A stretch of DNA of 64,000 bases from Ensifer sp. LC11 (GCF_001695835.1 NZ_MBSO01000002.1:62001-126000); one strand, 5' to 3'. Positions 44,986 to 54,462 are shown, numbered from the stretch's first letter. Made by a program: numbers and translations. The notes: generated by a model not told the origin, from the letters alone.

Positions 44986-46947
44986 ATGACTGAGTTCGAA
45001 GGGATCGCACCGGCGATCGCCGAGGCGTTGGCAAAACGCGGTTACAACGAATTGACGCCGGTTCAAAAGGCGATGCGCGACCCGGAACTTGCCGGCAAGG
45101 ACGCGCTGGTCTCGGCACAGACCGGTTCCGGCAAGACCGTCGCCTTCGGCCTGGCGCTGGCGCCGACCTTGCTCGGCGACGAGCGTCGCTTCAGCGCTGC
45201 CGGCGCGCCGCTGGCGCTCGCCATCGCCCCGACACGCGAACTGGCGCTGCAGGTCAAGCGCGAACTCGAATGGCTCTATGGTGAGACCGGCGCGACGATC
45301 GCTTCCTGTGTCGGCGGCATGGACATGCGCACCGAGAAACGGGCGCTGGAGCGCGGCGCCCATATCGTGGTCGGCACGCCCGGCCGCCTTTGCGACCATA
45401 TCCGCCGCAATTCGCTCGACATTTCTTCGCTCCGCGCCATCGTGCTCGACGAGGCCGACGAGATGCTTGATCTTGGCTTCCGCGAGGACCTCGAGTTCAT
45501 TCTTGAAGAATCCCCCGACGACCGCCGCACGCTGATGTTTTCGGCCACCGTGCCGAAATCGATCGCGACGCTCGCCAAGAACTACCAGCGCGACGCCGTG
45601 CGCATCAGCACCGCGTCCGAACAGAAGCAGCATGTCGACATCGAATACCGCGCGCTGACCGTGGCGCCAAACGACCGCGAGAACGCGATCATCAACGTGC
45701 TGCGCTATTATGAAGCGAAGAACGCGATCGTCTTCTGTTCGACGCGTGCGGCCGTCAATCACCTGACCGCCCGCTTCAACAACCGCGGCTTCTCGGTGGT
45801 GGCGCTGTCGGGCGAACTCAGCCAGAACGAACGCACCCATGCCCTGCAGGCCATGCGCGACGGCCGCGCCCGGGTCTGCATCGCGACGGACGTCGCGGCC
45901 CGCGGCATCGATCTGCCGGGCCTGGAACTGGTCATTCACGCGGATCTCCCAACCAACTCCGAGACGCTGCTTCACCGCAGCGGCCGCACCGGACGCGCCG
46001 GCCAGAAGGGCGTCAGCGCGCTGATCGTGCCGGTCAACCAGCGCCGCAAGGCCGAACGCCTGCTCGACGGCGGGCGGATCACCGCCAACTGGGCGCGGCC
46101 GCCGTCGGCCGACGACGTAAGCCAGCGTGACGATGAGCGCCTGCTTGCCGACACCAGCTTCGCCGAACCGATCCGCGAAGACGAACAGGCGATCGTGGCG
46201 GCGCTCATCGAGCGCCACGGCGCCGAGCAGATGGCCGCTGCCTTCGTGCGCCAGTTCCGCTCGGGACGGTCGGCGCCGGAAGACCTGATCGAGGTTGCCG
46301 TCGGCGACAGCCGCGGCAAGCCGCGCCGCGACGAGCGTAGCGCGCCGCGCGAAGACTTCGGCGTCGAGCGCGCCGATTTCAGCGACGGCAGCTGGTTCTC
46401 GCTTTCGGTCGGCCGTAAGCAGAGCGCCGAACCGCGCTGGCTGATCCCGATGCTTTGCCGCCACGGCAAGCTGACGAAGCGCGACATCGGCGCCATCCGC
46501 ATGCAGCAGGAAGAAACCTTCATCGAGATGACCGCCGAGGGTGCCGAACGCTTCCTCTCGGCGATCGGCAAGGACAAGATGCTGGAGAAGGGCATCCGGG
46601 TGAAGCCGCTCGCTGGCGCGCCTGACCTTTCGCAGCAGCGTCAGGAAAAGCCTGTTTATTCCAAGGACAAACCAAACTTCTCCAAGGACAAGCCTGGCTT
46701 TGCCAAGAAGCGCTCCTATTCCGACGATGCCGTGCGGAGCGATGATCGCGGCGACTTCAAGCCGAAGCGCAAGTTCGACAAGAAGCCCGCCTATTCCGAA
46801 GGGCCGGCCTACACTGAAGACCGGCCGCCGGCCAAGGGTGCCGACAAGCCCTGGAACAAGAAGAAGGGCAAGCCGGACGCCGGCAAGGACGGCGGCTTCA
46901 AGCCCAAGACCAAACCCAAGGGCAACGCCAAGAACCGCCAGGGCTAA
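44986..46947 (+). CDS. DEAD-box RNA helicase with C-terminal RNA-binding domain
   Basis: 653-residue ATP-dependent RNA helicase, DeaD/CsdA/DbpA-like. Motifs: Q/I AQTGSGKT, Ia PTRELA, II DEAD, III SAT, VI HRSGRTGRAG. A DbpA-type RNA-binding module (about 475-550: WFSLSVGRKQSAEPRWLIPMLCRHGKL) follows, then a low-complexity Lys-rich tail with YSKDKPNFSKDKPGFAKK repeats and acid/base alternation. Such helicases act in cold-shock and ribosome assembly. A 193-base leader includes repeat copy 2. Confidence 0.93.
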   Translation: MTEFEGIAPAIAEALAKRGYNELTPVQKAMRDPELAGKDALVSAQTGSGKTVAFGLALAPTLLGDERRFSAAGAPLALAIAPTRELALQVKRELEWLYGETGATIASCVGGMDMRTEKRALERGAHIVVGTPGRLCDHIRRNSLDISSLRAIVLDEADEMLDLGFREDLEFILEESPDDRRTLMFSATVPKSIATLAKNYQRDAVRISTASEQKQHVDIEYRALTVAPNDRENAIINVLRYYEAKNAIVFCSTRAAVNHLTARFNNRGFSVVALSGELSQNERTHALQAMRDGRARVCIATDVAARGIDLPGLELVIHADLPTNSETLLHRSGRTGRAGQKGVSALIVPVNQRRKAERLLDGGRITANWARPPSADDVSQRDDERLLADTSFAEPIREDEQAIVAALIERHGAEQMAAAFVRQFRSGRSAPEDLIEVAVGDSRGKPRRDERSAPREDFGVERADFSDGSWFSLSVGRKQSAEPRWLIPMLCRHGKLTKRDIGAIRMQQEETFIEMTAEGAERFLSAIGKDKMLEKGIRVKPLAGAPDLSQQRQEKPVYSKDKPNFSKDKPGFAKKRSYSDDAVRSDDRGDFKPKRKFDKKPAYSEGPAYTEDRPPAKGADKPWNKKKGKPDAGKDGGFKPKTKPKGNAKNRQG

Positions 46948-46975
46948 GCCGACACAGGCAGAGTCATAGTCAGTC

Positions 46976-47008
46976 AAAAAGCGCCGCGATCCGATCGCGG
47001 CGCTTTTT
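46976..47008. terminator. Strong Rho-independent terminator after the DEAD helicase gene
   Basis: Stem AAAAAGCGCCGCGAT / ATCGCGGCGCTTTTT, loop CCG, followed by a T. It serves both this gene and the convergent SMR gene. Confidence 0.92.
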
Positions 47009-47037
47009 TCTTGGGCGAGACTGGAAGCGATATCGTT

Positions 47038-47355
47038 TCAAGCTTCCAGGAAGCGAAGGCCGGCGACGGCGACGATGATCATCGCAATGCAGGTGACACG
47101 CATCCAGGAGACCGGGTCGCCGAAGAGCACGATGCCGAGCACGGTAATGCCGACCGAGCCGATGCCGGTCCAGGCGGCGTAAGCGGTGCCCGCCGGCAGA
47201 TCGCGCATCGCGATCGTCAGGAGATAGACGCTGCCGAGTGCTGCGGCGATGCCGATGACGCTCGGCACCAGTTTCGTCCAGCCCTCAGCATATTTCAGCG
47301 CCAGCCCCATGACGATCTCGACGAGGCTCGCCGCTATCAGAATGATCCATGCCAT
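47038..47355 (-). CDS. SMR-family small exporter (SugE/Gdx-like variant)
   Basis: 105-residue four-helix exporter of the small multidrug resistance family. The central Glu13 is present (SLVEIVMGLALKY), as is the GTAYAAWTGIGSVG loop of SMR proteins. SugE/Gdx guanidinium exporters keep Trp16 and Gly10; here Met16 and Ser10, so the substrate may differ. The start at 47355 is the first ATG of the hydrophobic helix. It is divergent from an HxlR regulator gene 82 bases away, probably its regulator. Confidence 0.85.
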   Translation of the reverse strand: MAWIILIAASLVEIVMGLALKYAEGWTKLVPSVIGIAAALGSVYLLTIAMRDLPAGTAYAAWTGIGSVGITVLGIVLFGDPVSWMRVTCIAMIIVAVAGLRFLEA

Positions 47356-47437
47356 GTTCGTCTCCCCAGGAATTCTCACATGCCGATCAATCTGGTAGGA
47401 TAGGCACCAGATAACAATTACGCACCTTTTGGTAACT

Positions 47438-47830
47438 ATGAAAAATCCGGAAAGCTCGCCCGCGGCCTCCATCCCCGACGTGTTCGATCCCACCTGTTCG
47501 TCACGCCACGCGCTGGAACTGATCGCCGGCAAATGGCCGATGCTGATCATCTCGGCGCTCGAAAACGGGCCGATGCGCAACGCCGCACTGATGCGCCGGC
47601 TCGGCGATATTTCGCAGAAGATGCTGACGCAGACGCTGAAGGAACTGGAGCGCAACGGTCTCGTCATTCGTGAGGACATGAGGACCGTGCCGCCGCATGT
47701 GGAATACAGCCTGAGCCCGGTCGGCCGTTCGCTCAGCGAAACCCTGCTGGTGCTCGATCGCTGGGCGGAAACGCATTTCGGCGCGCTCGACGCCGCGCGG
47801 GAACGTTACGACACCGAGCGCAGGAAATAG
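47438..47830 (+). CDS. HxlR-family transcriptional regulator
   Basis: 130-residue winged-helix regulator of the HxlR type, with the family Cys in DPTCSSRHALELIAGKW and the LTQTLKELERNGLVIRE recognition helix. Some members sense electrophiles through this Cys. It is divergent from the SMR exporter gene. The ATG at 47438 (MKNPESS) is used; a GTG three codons earlier is possible. Confidence 0.9.
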   Translation: MKNPESSPAASIPDVFDPTCSSRHALELIAGKWPMLIISALENGPMRNAALMRRLGDISQKMLTQTLKELERNGLVIREDMRTVPPHVEYSLSPVGRSLSETLLVLDRWAETHFGALDAARERYDTERRK

Positions 47831-47833
47831 GGC

Positions 47834-48745
47834 TCACGCGGCGTCGAGCTGCGATTGGGCCACCACCTTTACCACCCAGTCCGCAAAGACGCGCAGCCGG
47901 CTGCTCAGGTGCCGGTTCGGCGGATAGACGAGATAGATCGGCTCCGGATCGATCTGCCAATCCGACAGCACCGGGATCATCGTGCCGTTGCGCAGGTCGT
48001 CACGCACCATGAAGGTCGGTACCTGGATGACACCCAATCCGGCGCGCGCGGCGGCGAGATAGGTCGTCGATTCATTGGCCGCGACGCTGTAGCGGGCATT
48101 GACCTCAATCTCCTCGTTACCGCGACGGAACTGGAAGGACATCTGCTGGCCATTCTTCGGCAGGAAATAGCCGACGACGGCGCAGGTCTTCCCGAGATCG
48201 GAGGGGTGCTGTGGCGCGGGCTGGCGCTTGAGAAACTCCGACGAGGCGCAGGAGACGAAACTCATCTCGGTAATGCGGCGGGCAATCAGCGACTGGTCGG
48301 CGAGCGCGCCGGCGCGGATGGCGCAGTCGACATTTTCCGCAAGGTAGTCGACGGTGCGATCGGACACACCGAGGTCGATCTGGATATCGGGGTACTTTTC
48401 GTGAAACTCGGGAAGCGCCGGGATGATGATGAGGTTGGCGAAGGCGCTCACCGTTTCGACGCGCAATCGCCCCTTCGGCAGGCTCTGGGCCGTGGAGAGG
48501 CTGCCGTCCAGTTCGTCGAGGTCCGAAAGCAGGCGCGCGGCCCGTTCATAATAGAGCGCGCCATCGGGTGTCACCAGCACGCGGCGCGTGGTCCGGTTGA
48601 GGAGCTTCGTGCGCAAATGCGCTTCCAAGCCCTGGATAAGGTTGGTCAGCGTCGCCTTGGGCATGTTCAGCGAGGCGGAGGCACGGGTGAAATTTCCGGT
48701 TTCGACGACGCGGAGGAACGCGCGCATGGCCGTGAGCTGGTCCAT
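47834..48745 (-). CDS. LysR-family transcriptional regulator
   Basis: 303-residue LTTR with an N-terminal winged helix ([37 protein letters not shown]) and an effector-binding domain. ATG at 48745 is preferred over the TTG two codons upstream. It is divergent from the pseudo-esterase and RND pump genes; the 107-base gap carries an inverted repeat at 48775-48805. Its effector could be the pump substrate. Confidence 0.92.
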   Translation of the reverse strand: MDQLTAMRAFLRVVETGNFTRASASLNMPKATLTNLIQGLEAHLRTKLLNRTTRRVLVTPDGALYYERAARLLSDLDELDGSLSTAQSLPKGRLRVETVSAFANLIIIPALPEFHEKYPDIQIDLGVSDRTVDYLAENVDCAIRAGALADQSLIARRITEMSFVSCASSEFLKRQPAPQHPSDLGKTCAVVGYFLPKNGQQMSFQFRRGNEEIEVNARYSVAANESTTYLAAARAGLGVIQVPTFMVRDDLRNGTMIPVLSDWQIDPEPIYLVYPPNRHLSSRLRVFADWVVKVVAQSQLDAA

Positions 48746-48774
48746 TTTCAAGAGCCATAATTGTTCGAGAATAC

Positions 48775-48805
48775 GAATAGTGTAGTCAGATTGAAAAGAC
48801 TATTC
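48775..48805. promoter_or_regulatory. Inverted repeat operator candidate for LysR regulator
   Basis: GAATAGT (48775-48781) and ACTATTC (48799-48805) are perfect arms 17 bases apart; inner TAGTC / GACTA repeats occur as well. Position between divergent LysR and efflux genes is typical for an LTTR site. Confidence 0.5.
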
Positions 48806-48852
48806 CAGACAGAAGACAATGTTATTCTCCTATCGTGGCGTGTTGTCGCCAC

Positions 48853-49710
48853 ATGTGGGTTGAGCTCGGGCCTAAGGCAAGAGAGATGGGCGAACTGTTC
48901 AAGGTGGAGACGATGCAGACGGGCCAAGGCTCGTGCACGGCACGCGTCTACCGTGGCGAGACGCTGCTCAATCCGCCGCCGGTCGTGCTGCACCTGCATG
49001 GCGGCTCCTTCATCGGCGGAACGATCGCCGCCGGTGAGCGCGTCGCCGAGGCGCTGGCGGCGGCCGGAGCGGTGGTCATCTCTCCGGAGTATTCGGCAGC
49101 ATGCCTCAATCCGTTTCCCGCAGCACTCGACGTTGCCTACGCCATGCTGTCGTCGATGCGCTCGCGCTGCCCGCAGTTCGCGCATAAGAAATCGTCGCTG
49201 TTCGTCGCCGGCGAAGAGGCGGGCGGCAATATTGCCGCCGGTGCGGCGCTGATGGCGCGGGATCAGTATCTGACCGACCTCAAGGGCCAGATCCTTTTGT
49301 CGCCGATGCTGGATCCGTGCCTGGCGACGGCGTCGTTCCGGCAATACTGTCCCCAGTCCTCGGTGCAATCGATCGCCGATGGCTGGCATCGCTATCTCGG
49401 CGAGGGCGGAGGCTTCACCCATCCTTATGCCGCACCCGCCCATTGCACGCGGCTTGCCGGCCTTGTGCCTTCGCTGATCCTGACCAGCGAAGAATGTCCG
49501 ATGCGTGACGAGACCGAAGCCTATGCCGAGCGGCTGCGTCAGGCGGGCGTGACGGTCGAATCGCACGTCCTGCCCGGACGCGCCGGATGGTTGCCGCAAA
49601 ATATTGTCGCCAAGGAAAGCTGGGCGACACAGCAGGAAGAGATTACCGGCATCTTCACCCGCTTCTTCCAGAAGGCGGGGGCGAAGCCGGCGGAAATGAC
49701 GGTGCGTTAG
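48853..49710 (+). CDS. Alpha/beta hydrolase-fold protein lacking catalytic Ser and His (pseudo-esterase)
   Basis: About 286 residues, hormone-sensitive-lipase-like fold. The oxyanion motif HLHGGSF is intact, but the nucleophile elbow G-x-S-x-G is GEEAGG (residues 120-125, Ser replaced by Glu122). The usual GxxH at the catalytic His is PGRAGWLP. The Asp region (CPMRDETEAY) remains. It is therefore probably non-hydrolytic, perhaps a sensor or binding protein. It lies 82 bases before the RND adaptor gene on the same strand. Start is uncertain (GTG 48835, ATG 48853 or ATG 48886). Confidence 0.8.
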   Translation: MWVELGPKAREMGELFKVETMQTGQGSCTARVYRGETLLNPPPVVLHLHGGSFIGGTIAAGERVAEALAAAGAVVISPEYSAACLNPFPAALDVAYAMLSSMRSRCPQFAHKKSSLFVAGEEAGGNIAAGAALMARDQYLTDLKGQILLSPMLDPCLATASFRQYCPQSSVQSIADGWHRYLGEGGGFTHPYAAPAHCTRLAGLVPSLILTSEECPMRDETEAYAERLRQAGVTVESHVLPGRAGWLPQNIVAKESWATQQEEITGIFTRFFQKAGAKPAEMTVR

Positions 49711-49792
49711 ACGAGGCTACGGTTCCCGAAAACCGTCCCTTGCTCTGACATCGAAAGCAAAGCGCCGGCTCCCAACCGGCAAGGAGAGAGAA

Positions 49793-50995
49793 ATGACATC
49801 GACAGTGACCCGCCGGGCCCTTTGGGGCGCCGGCCTGAGTATTCTTTTGTCTGTCGCCGGCGGCACCGCCGTCATGTTCGGCTTGCCGCAGCATTTCGAA
49901 GCGGATGCCGCAACCGACGCGGCGGCGGCCGCACCGCCGGCCGTTCCGGTCTCGGTGGCGCGGGCGCAATCCAAGCGCATCACCACCTGGGAAGAATTTT
50001 CCGGGCGGCTCGAAGCGATCGAGCGCGTCGAAGTTCGCCCACGGGTCGGCGGCGCCATTCTGAAAGCGCATTTCCGCGAAGGCGCGCTGGTCAAGCAGGG
50101 GGATCTTCTGGTGACGATCGATCCGGAACCCTATGCCGCCGCCGTCGAGCGGGCGAAGGCCCAGGTCGAAGCCGCCGAGGCGCGCGTGGCGCTTGCCAAG
50201 ATCGAGCTTGAGCGCGGCCGCAAGCTGGTGACCACCAGCGCCGTGCCGCAGAGCAGCGTCGACCAGCGCGCCAGCGCCTACGACGAGGCCCAGGCGGAAG
50301 TGCGCTCGGCCAAGGCGGCGCTGCGCACGGCCGAACTCGACCTGCAATACACCGAGGTGCGCGCGCCGATCTCCGGCCGCGTCGGCCGGCTCGATATCAC
50401 CGCCGGCAACCTGGTCGCGGCCGGCTCCGCCTCGCCGGTGCTGACCACGCTCGTTTCGGTCGATCCGATCTATGCGAGTTTCAATGCCAGCGAAGAGGTG
50501 GTTACCACCGCGCTTGCGCGGCTCGCGGCCTCGGCCGGCGGCAGCGCCATCGAGCGTATTCCGGTCCAGGTCGGCACAGCCGCCGACGAGGGCACGCCGA
50601 TATCGGGCCATATCCAGCTCATCAACAACGAGGTGGATGCGGCAACCGGCACGATCCGGGTGCGCGCCGCACTGGAAAACGCCGACGGCACGCTGATCCC
50701 GGGACAGTTCGTCCGCATCCGCATCGGCGAGCCGGATCCTGAGGAAAAGCTTGTTATCAGCGACCGCGCGATCGGCTCCGACCAGGACAAGAAGTTCGTC
50801 TTCGTGGTCGGCACCGACAACAAGGTCGAGTATCGCCAGGTGAAGCTGGGGCCGAATTCCGACGGTCTGCGCATTGTCGAAAGTGGCCTGACGTCCGGCG
50901 AAAACATCGTCGTCAACGGCCTGCAACGGGTTCGCCCCGGCGTCGTCGTGGCGCCGCAGCAGGTCGAGGAAACGACCGCCTCGATCGCCAAGTAA
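49793..50995 (+). CDS. RND efflux periplasmic adaptor (AcrA-like)
   Basis: 400-residue membrane fusion protein. N-terminal membrane anchor (about 11-30), biotinyl-lipoyl and alpha-hairpin domains (VEVRPRVGGAILKAHFREGALVKQGD ... ELDLQYTEVRAPISGRVG) and beta-barrel (VSVDPIYASFNASEE). No lipobox Cys, so it is anchored rather than lipidated. It joins the inner pump to an outer-membrane channel. A hairpin separates it from the pump gene. Confidence 0.94.
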   Translation: MTSTVTRRALWGAGLSILLSVAGGTAVMFGLPQHFEADAATDAAAAAPPAVPVSVARAQSKRITTWEEFSGRLEAIERVEVRPRVGGAILKAHFREGALVKQGDLLVTIDPEPYAAAVERAKAQVEAAEARVALAKIELERGRKLVTTSAVPQSSVDQRASAYDEAQAEVRSAKAALRTAELDLQYTEVRAPISGRVGRLDITAGNLVAAGSASPVLTTLVSVDPIYASFNASEEVVTTALARLAASAGGSAIERIPVQVGTAADEGTPISGHIQLINNEVDAATGTIRVRAALENADGTLIPGQFVRIRIGEPDPEEKLVISDRAIGSDQDKKFVFVVGTDNKVEYRQVKLGPNSDGLRIVESGLTSGENIVVNGLQRVRPGVVVAPQQVEETTASIAK

Positions 50996-51064
50996 TGATC
51001 CGGGCTGCGCTTCACCGGGCGTGACGAGCAGCCAGCCAAGGCATCACTCAGCAGGCATAACGCC

Positions 51065-51088
51065 GCGCGGCGACGCTTTTCGCCGCGC
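51065..51088 (+). terminator. Hairpin between adaptor and pump genes
   Basis: Perfect 9-bp stem GCGCGGCGA / TCGCCGCGC with loop CGCTTT, in the 132-base gap. Likely an attenuator or RNA-stabilising structure allowing more adaptor than pump. Confidence 0.5.
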
Positions 51089-51127
51089 ACGCCCGAGGTC
51101 TGCCTAAAACGTCCCAAGGGGGATACC

Positions 51128-54100
51128 ATGAATTTCTCACGCTTCTTCGTCGACCGCCCGGTCTTCGCGGGCGTTCTTTCGGTCCTGATCTTCGTGGGCG
51201 GCCTGATCGGCATGACCGGTCTGCCGATCTCCGAATATCCGGAAGTCGTCCCGCCGCAGATCGTCGTGCGCGCACAGTATCCAGGCGCCAACCCGGCGGT
51301 CATCGCCGAAACGGTGGCGACGCCGCTTGAAGAACAGATCAACGGCGTCGAAGACATGCTCTACATGCAGAGCCAGGCGACCGCTGACGGCCTGATGACG
51401 TTGACCGTCACCTTCGCGCTCGGAACCGATCCGGACCAGGCCCAGCAGCTCGTGCAGAACCGCGTCTCGCAGGCCGAGCCGCGTCTGCCCGAGGAGGTGC
51501 GGCGCCTCGGCGTCACCACGGTCAAGAGCTCGCCCGACCTGACGATGGTCGTGCACCTGCTTTCGCCAAACGGCCAGTACGACATCAACTATCTGCGCAA
51601 CTACGGTGTGCTCAACGTCAAGGATCGGCTGGCGCGCATCGAAGGTGTCGGCCAGGTGCAGATCTTCGGCGGCGGCGACTATTCGATGCGCATCTGGATC
51701 GACCCGCAGAAGGCAGCCGAGCGCGGACTTGCGGCAAGCGATATCGCGAACGCGGTGCGCGGTCAGAACGTCCAGGCGGCAGCCGGCGTCATCGGCGCCT
51801 CGCCCTCCGTCCCGGGTCTCGACCTGCAGCTTTCCGTCAACGCGCAAGGGCGCCTGCAGACGCCTGAGGATTTCGAGAACATTGTCGTCAAATCCGGCGC
51901 CGAAGGCGAAGTGACCCGGCTCGGTGACGTCGCCCGTGTCGAAATGGGTGCGTCCGACTATTCGCTGCGTTCGCTGCTCGACAACAAGCCCGCCGTCGGC
52001 ATGGCCGTCTTCCAGGCCCCCGGCTCGAACGCGATCCAGATTTCCGATGATGTGCGCAAGGCCATGGCCGAGCTGAAGCTCACCATGCCTGAAGGCGTCG
52101 ACTACGGCATCGTCTACGACACGACCCAGTTCGTGCGCGCCTCGATCGAATCGGTCGTCGACACGCTGCTCGAAGCCATCGCCCTCGTCGTGCTCGTGGT
52201 CATCATCTTCCTGCAGACCTGGCGCGCCTCGATCATCCCGCTCGTCGCCGTGCCGGTCTCGATCGTCGGCACCTTCGCGGTGATGTATGTCTTCGGCTTC
52301 TCGATCAACGCGCTCAGCCTCTTCGGCCTCGTGCTGGCGATCGGTATCGTCGTCGACGACGCGATCGTCGTGGTGGAAAACGTCGAACGCAACATCGAGC
52401 AGGGTCTGTCGCCAGTTCAGGCGACCTACCGCGCCATGCAGGAAGTCTCGGGTCCGATCATCGCGATCGCGCTGGTGCTCGTCGCCGTGTTCGTGCCGCT
52501 TGCCTTCATCACCGGGCTCACCGGCCAGTTCTATCGCCAGTTCGCGCTGACGATCGCGATCTCGACGGTGATCTCGGCGCTCAACTCGCTGACGCTCTCG
52601 CCGGCGCTGGCTGCCCTTCTCTTGAAGGACCACCACGCGCCGAAGGACTGGCTGACGCGGGTGATGGACAGGCTCTTCGGCTGGTTCTTCCGCGGCTTCA
52701 ACCGGTTCTTCGGAGCAAGCTCGGAAGCCTATGGCCGCGGCGTCGGCAGGATCCTGACACGCAAATCGCTGATCATGGTGGTCTACGTCGTGTTGCTCGG
52801 CGTCACCTTCACGCTGTTTCGCGCCGTCCCCGGCGGCTTCGTGCCGGCCCAGGACAAGCAGTACCTGATCGGCTTTGCCCAGCTTCCGGATGCAGCCACG
52901 CTCGACCGGTCGGAAGACGTGATCAAGCGCATGAGCGAGATCGCGCTCAAGCATCCGGGCGTGGAAAACGCCATCGCCTTCCCGGGCCTGTCGATCAACG
53001 GCTTCACCAACTCGTCGAATTCCGGCATCGTCTTCGTCGCCTTGAAGCCCTTCGAGGAACGCAAGACGCCCGAACTGTCAGGCGGTGCGATCGCCATGCA
53101 GCTGAACCAGGAATTCGGCGCGATCCAGGATGCCTTCATCGCCATGTTCCCGCCGCCGCCCGTCCAGGGCCTCGGCACCACGGGCGGCTTCAAGCTGCAG
53201 CTCGAGGACAAGAACGGCCTCGGCTACCAGGCACTCGACGAGGCGACCAAGGCATTCCTCGCCAAGGCCTACCAGACACCTGAACTGGCCGGGCTCTATT
53301 CGAGCTACCAGATCAACGTGCCGCAGCTCTATGCCGACCTTGATCGCGTCAAGGCCCGCCAGCTCGGCGTGGCGGTCACCGACGTCTTCGAGACCTTGCA
53401 AATCTACCTGGGCTCGCTCTACGTCAACGACTTCAACGCCTTCGGCCGCACCTACAGCGTGCGCATGCAGGCCGATGCCAACTACCGCAGCCATGCCGAC
53501 GACATCGGCAAGCTGAAGGTGCGTTCGCAATCCGGCGAGATGATCCCGCTGTCGGCACTCTTGAAGGTGGAGCAGACGGTCGGCGCCGAACGGGCGATCC
53601 GCTACAACGGCTTCCTGTCGGCCGACATCAACGGCGGCCCGGCACCGGGCTTCTCCTCCGGCCAGGCACAGGCTGCCATCGAGCGCATCGCCGCCGAAAC
53701 CCTGCCGCCGGGCATCGGCTACGAGTGGACGGATCTCACCTACCAGCAGATCCTTGCCGGCAACTCCGGTATCCTGGTCTTCCCGCTGGCGCTGCTGCTC
53801 GTCTACCTGGTGCTTGCCGCCCAGTATGAAAGCCTGACGCTGCCGATCGCGATCATCCTGATCGTGCCGATGGGCATCATGGCGGCACTTGTCGGGGTCT
53901 GGCTGACAGGAGGCGACAACAACGTCTTCACCCAGATCGGTCTGATCGTGCTGGTCGGCCTATCGGCCAAGAACGCCATCCTGATCGTCGAGTTCGCCCG
54001 CGAGCTCGAACTGTCGGGCAGCACGCCGGTCAAGGCGGCGATCGAGGCGAGCCGGCTGCGTCTGCGCCCGATCCTGATGACCTCGATGGCCTTCATCATG

Positions 54101-54313
54101 GGCGTTGTGCCGCTGGTCGTGTCCACCGGCGCCGGTGCGGAAATGCGCTCGGCCATGGGTATCGCGGTCTTCGCCGGCATGATCGGTGTCACGGCCTTCG
54201 GCATCTTCATGACGCCAGTCTTCTACGTGCTGATCCGCAAGCTCACAGGCGAGCGGCCGCTGAAGCACGCGGGGGCTCATATCGAGGCGCCGCATCTCGC
54301 CGCTGGAGAATAA
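51128..54313 (+). CDS. RND efflux pump, HAE1 family (AcrB-like)
   Basis: 1061-residue proton-driven inner-membrane pump. The N-terminus is MNFSRFFVDRPVFAGVLSVL. Proton relay acids are in TM4 (IGIVVDDAIVVVENVERNI) and Lys in TM10 (GLSAKNAILIVEFA). Two large periplasmic loops with porter domains are present. No outer-membrane factor gene follows, so it must use one encoded elsewhere. Probable substrates are hydrophobic or plant-derived compounds. Confidence 0.96.
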   Translation: MNFSRFFVDRPVFAGVLSVLIFVGGLIGMTGLPISEYPEVVPPQIVVRAQYPGANPAVIAETVATPLEEQINGVEDMLYMQSQATADGLMTLTVTFALGTDPDQAQQLVQNRVSQAEPRLPEEVRRLGVTTVKSSPDLTMVVHLLSPNGQYDINYLRNYGVLNVKDRLARIEGVGQVQIFGGGDYSMRIWIDPQKAAERGLAASDIANAVRGQNVQAAAGVIGASPSVPGLDLQLSVNAQGRLQTPEDFENIVVKSGAEGEVTRLGDVARVEMGASDYSLRSLLDNKPAVGMAVFQAPGSNAIQISDDVRKAMAELKLTMPEGVDYGIVYDTTQFVRASIESVVDTLLEAIALVVLVVIIFLQTWRASIIPLVAVPVSIVGTFAVMYVFGFSINALSLFGLVLAIGIVVDDAIVVVENVERNIEQGLSPVQATYRAMQEVSGPIIAIALVLVAVFVPLAFITGLTGQFYRQFALTIAISTVISALNSLTLSPALAALLLKDHHAPKDWLTRVMDRLFGWFFRGFNRFFGASSEAYGRGVGRILTRKSLIMVVYVVLLGVTFTLFRAVPGGFVPAQDKQYLIGFAQLPDAATLDRSEDVIKRMSEIALKHPGVENAIAFPGLSINGFTNSSNSGIVFVALKPFEERKTPELSGGAIAMQLNQEFGAIQDAFIAMFPPPPVQGLGTTGGFKLQLEDKNGLGYQALDEATKAFLAKAYQTPELAGLYSSYQINVPQLYADLDRVKARQLGVAVTDVFETLQIYLGSLYVNDFNAFGRTYSVRMQADANYRSHADDIGKLKVRSQSGEMIPLSALLKVEQTVGAERAIRYNGFLSADINGGPAPGFSSGQAQAAIERIAAETLPPGIGYEWTDLTYQQILAGNSGILVFPLALLLVYLVLAAQYESLTLPIAIILIVPMGIMAALVGVWLTGGDNNVFTQIGLIVLVGLSAKNAILIVEFARELELSGSTPVKAAIEASRLRLRPILMTSMAFIMGVVPLVVSTGAGAEMRSAMGIAVFAGMIGVTAFGIFMTPVFYVLIRKLTGERPLKHAGAHIEAPHLAAGE

Positions 54314-54374
54314 GGCCTCTTCACCCCTTGCACCCTTCATGCGGGCCGGATCCATCCCGGCCCGCTGACGCTGC

Positions 54375-54404
54375 GGCGTCGCGCCTCCGCCCAGGCGCGG
54401 CGCC
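54375..54404 (+). terminator. GC-rich hairpin after the RND pump gene
   Basis: GGCG-tc-GCGCCT / AGGCGC-gg-CGCC around a 6-base loop, 61 bases after the stop. No T-run, so termination is uncertain. Confidence 0.45.
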
Positions 54405-54420
54405 GCAATGCATCCTGCGA

Positions 54421-54462
54421 GACAGTTCCCTATCCCGCGTGCCCTATCCCGCGTGACAGTTC
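54421..54462. repeat. Tandem 14-bp duplication inside 8-bp direct repeats
   Basis: CCCTATCCCGCGTG occurs twice in direct succession (54428-54441, 54442-54455). GACAGTTC occurs at 54421-54428 and 54455-54462. The pattern could be a slippage duplication or a small insertion scar at the edge of the efflux block. Confidence 0.7.

Noticed and set aside
44716-46977. 753-residue minus-strand frame opposite the DEAD helicase
   Set aside because: Shadow of a certain helicase gene; no motif or ribosome site.
51137-52954. Long minus-strand frame (605 residues) inside the RND pump gene
   Set aside because: Antisense shadow with Asp/His/Arg-rich composition and no recognisable domain.
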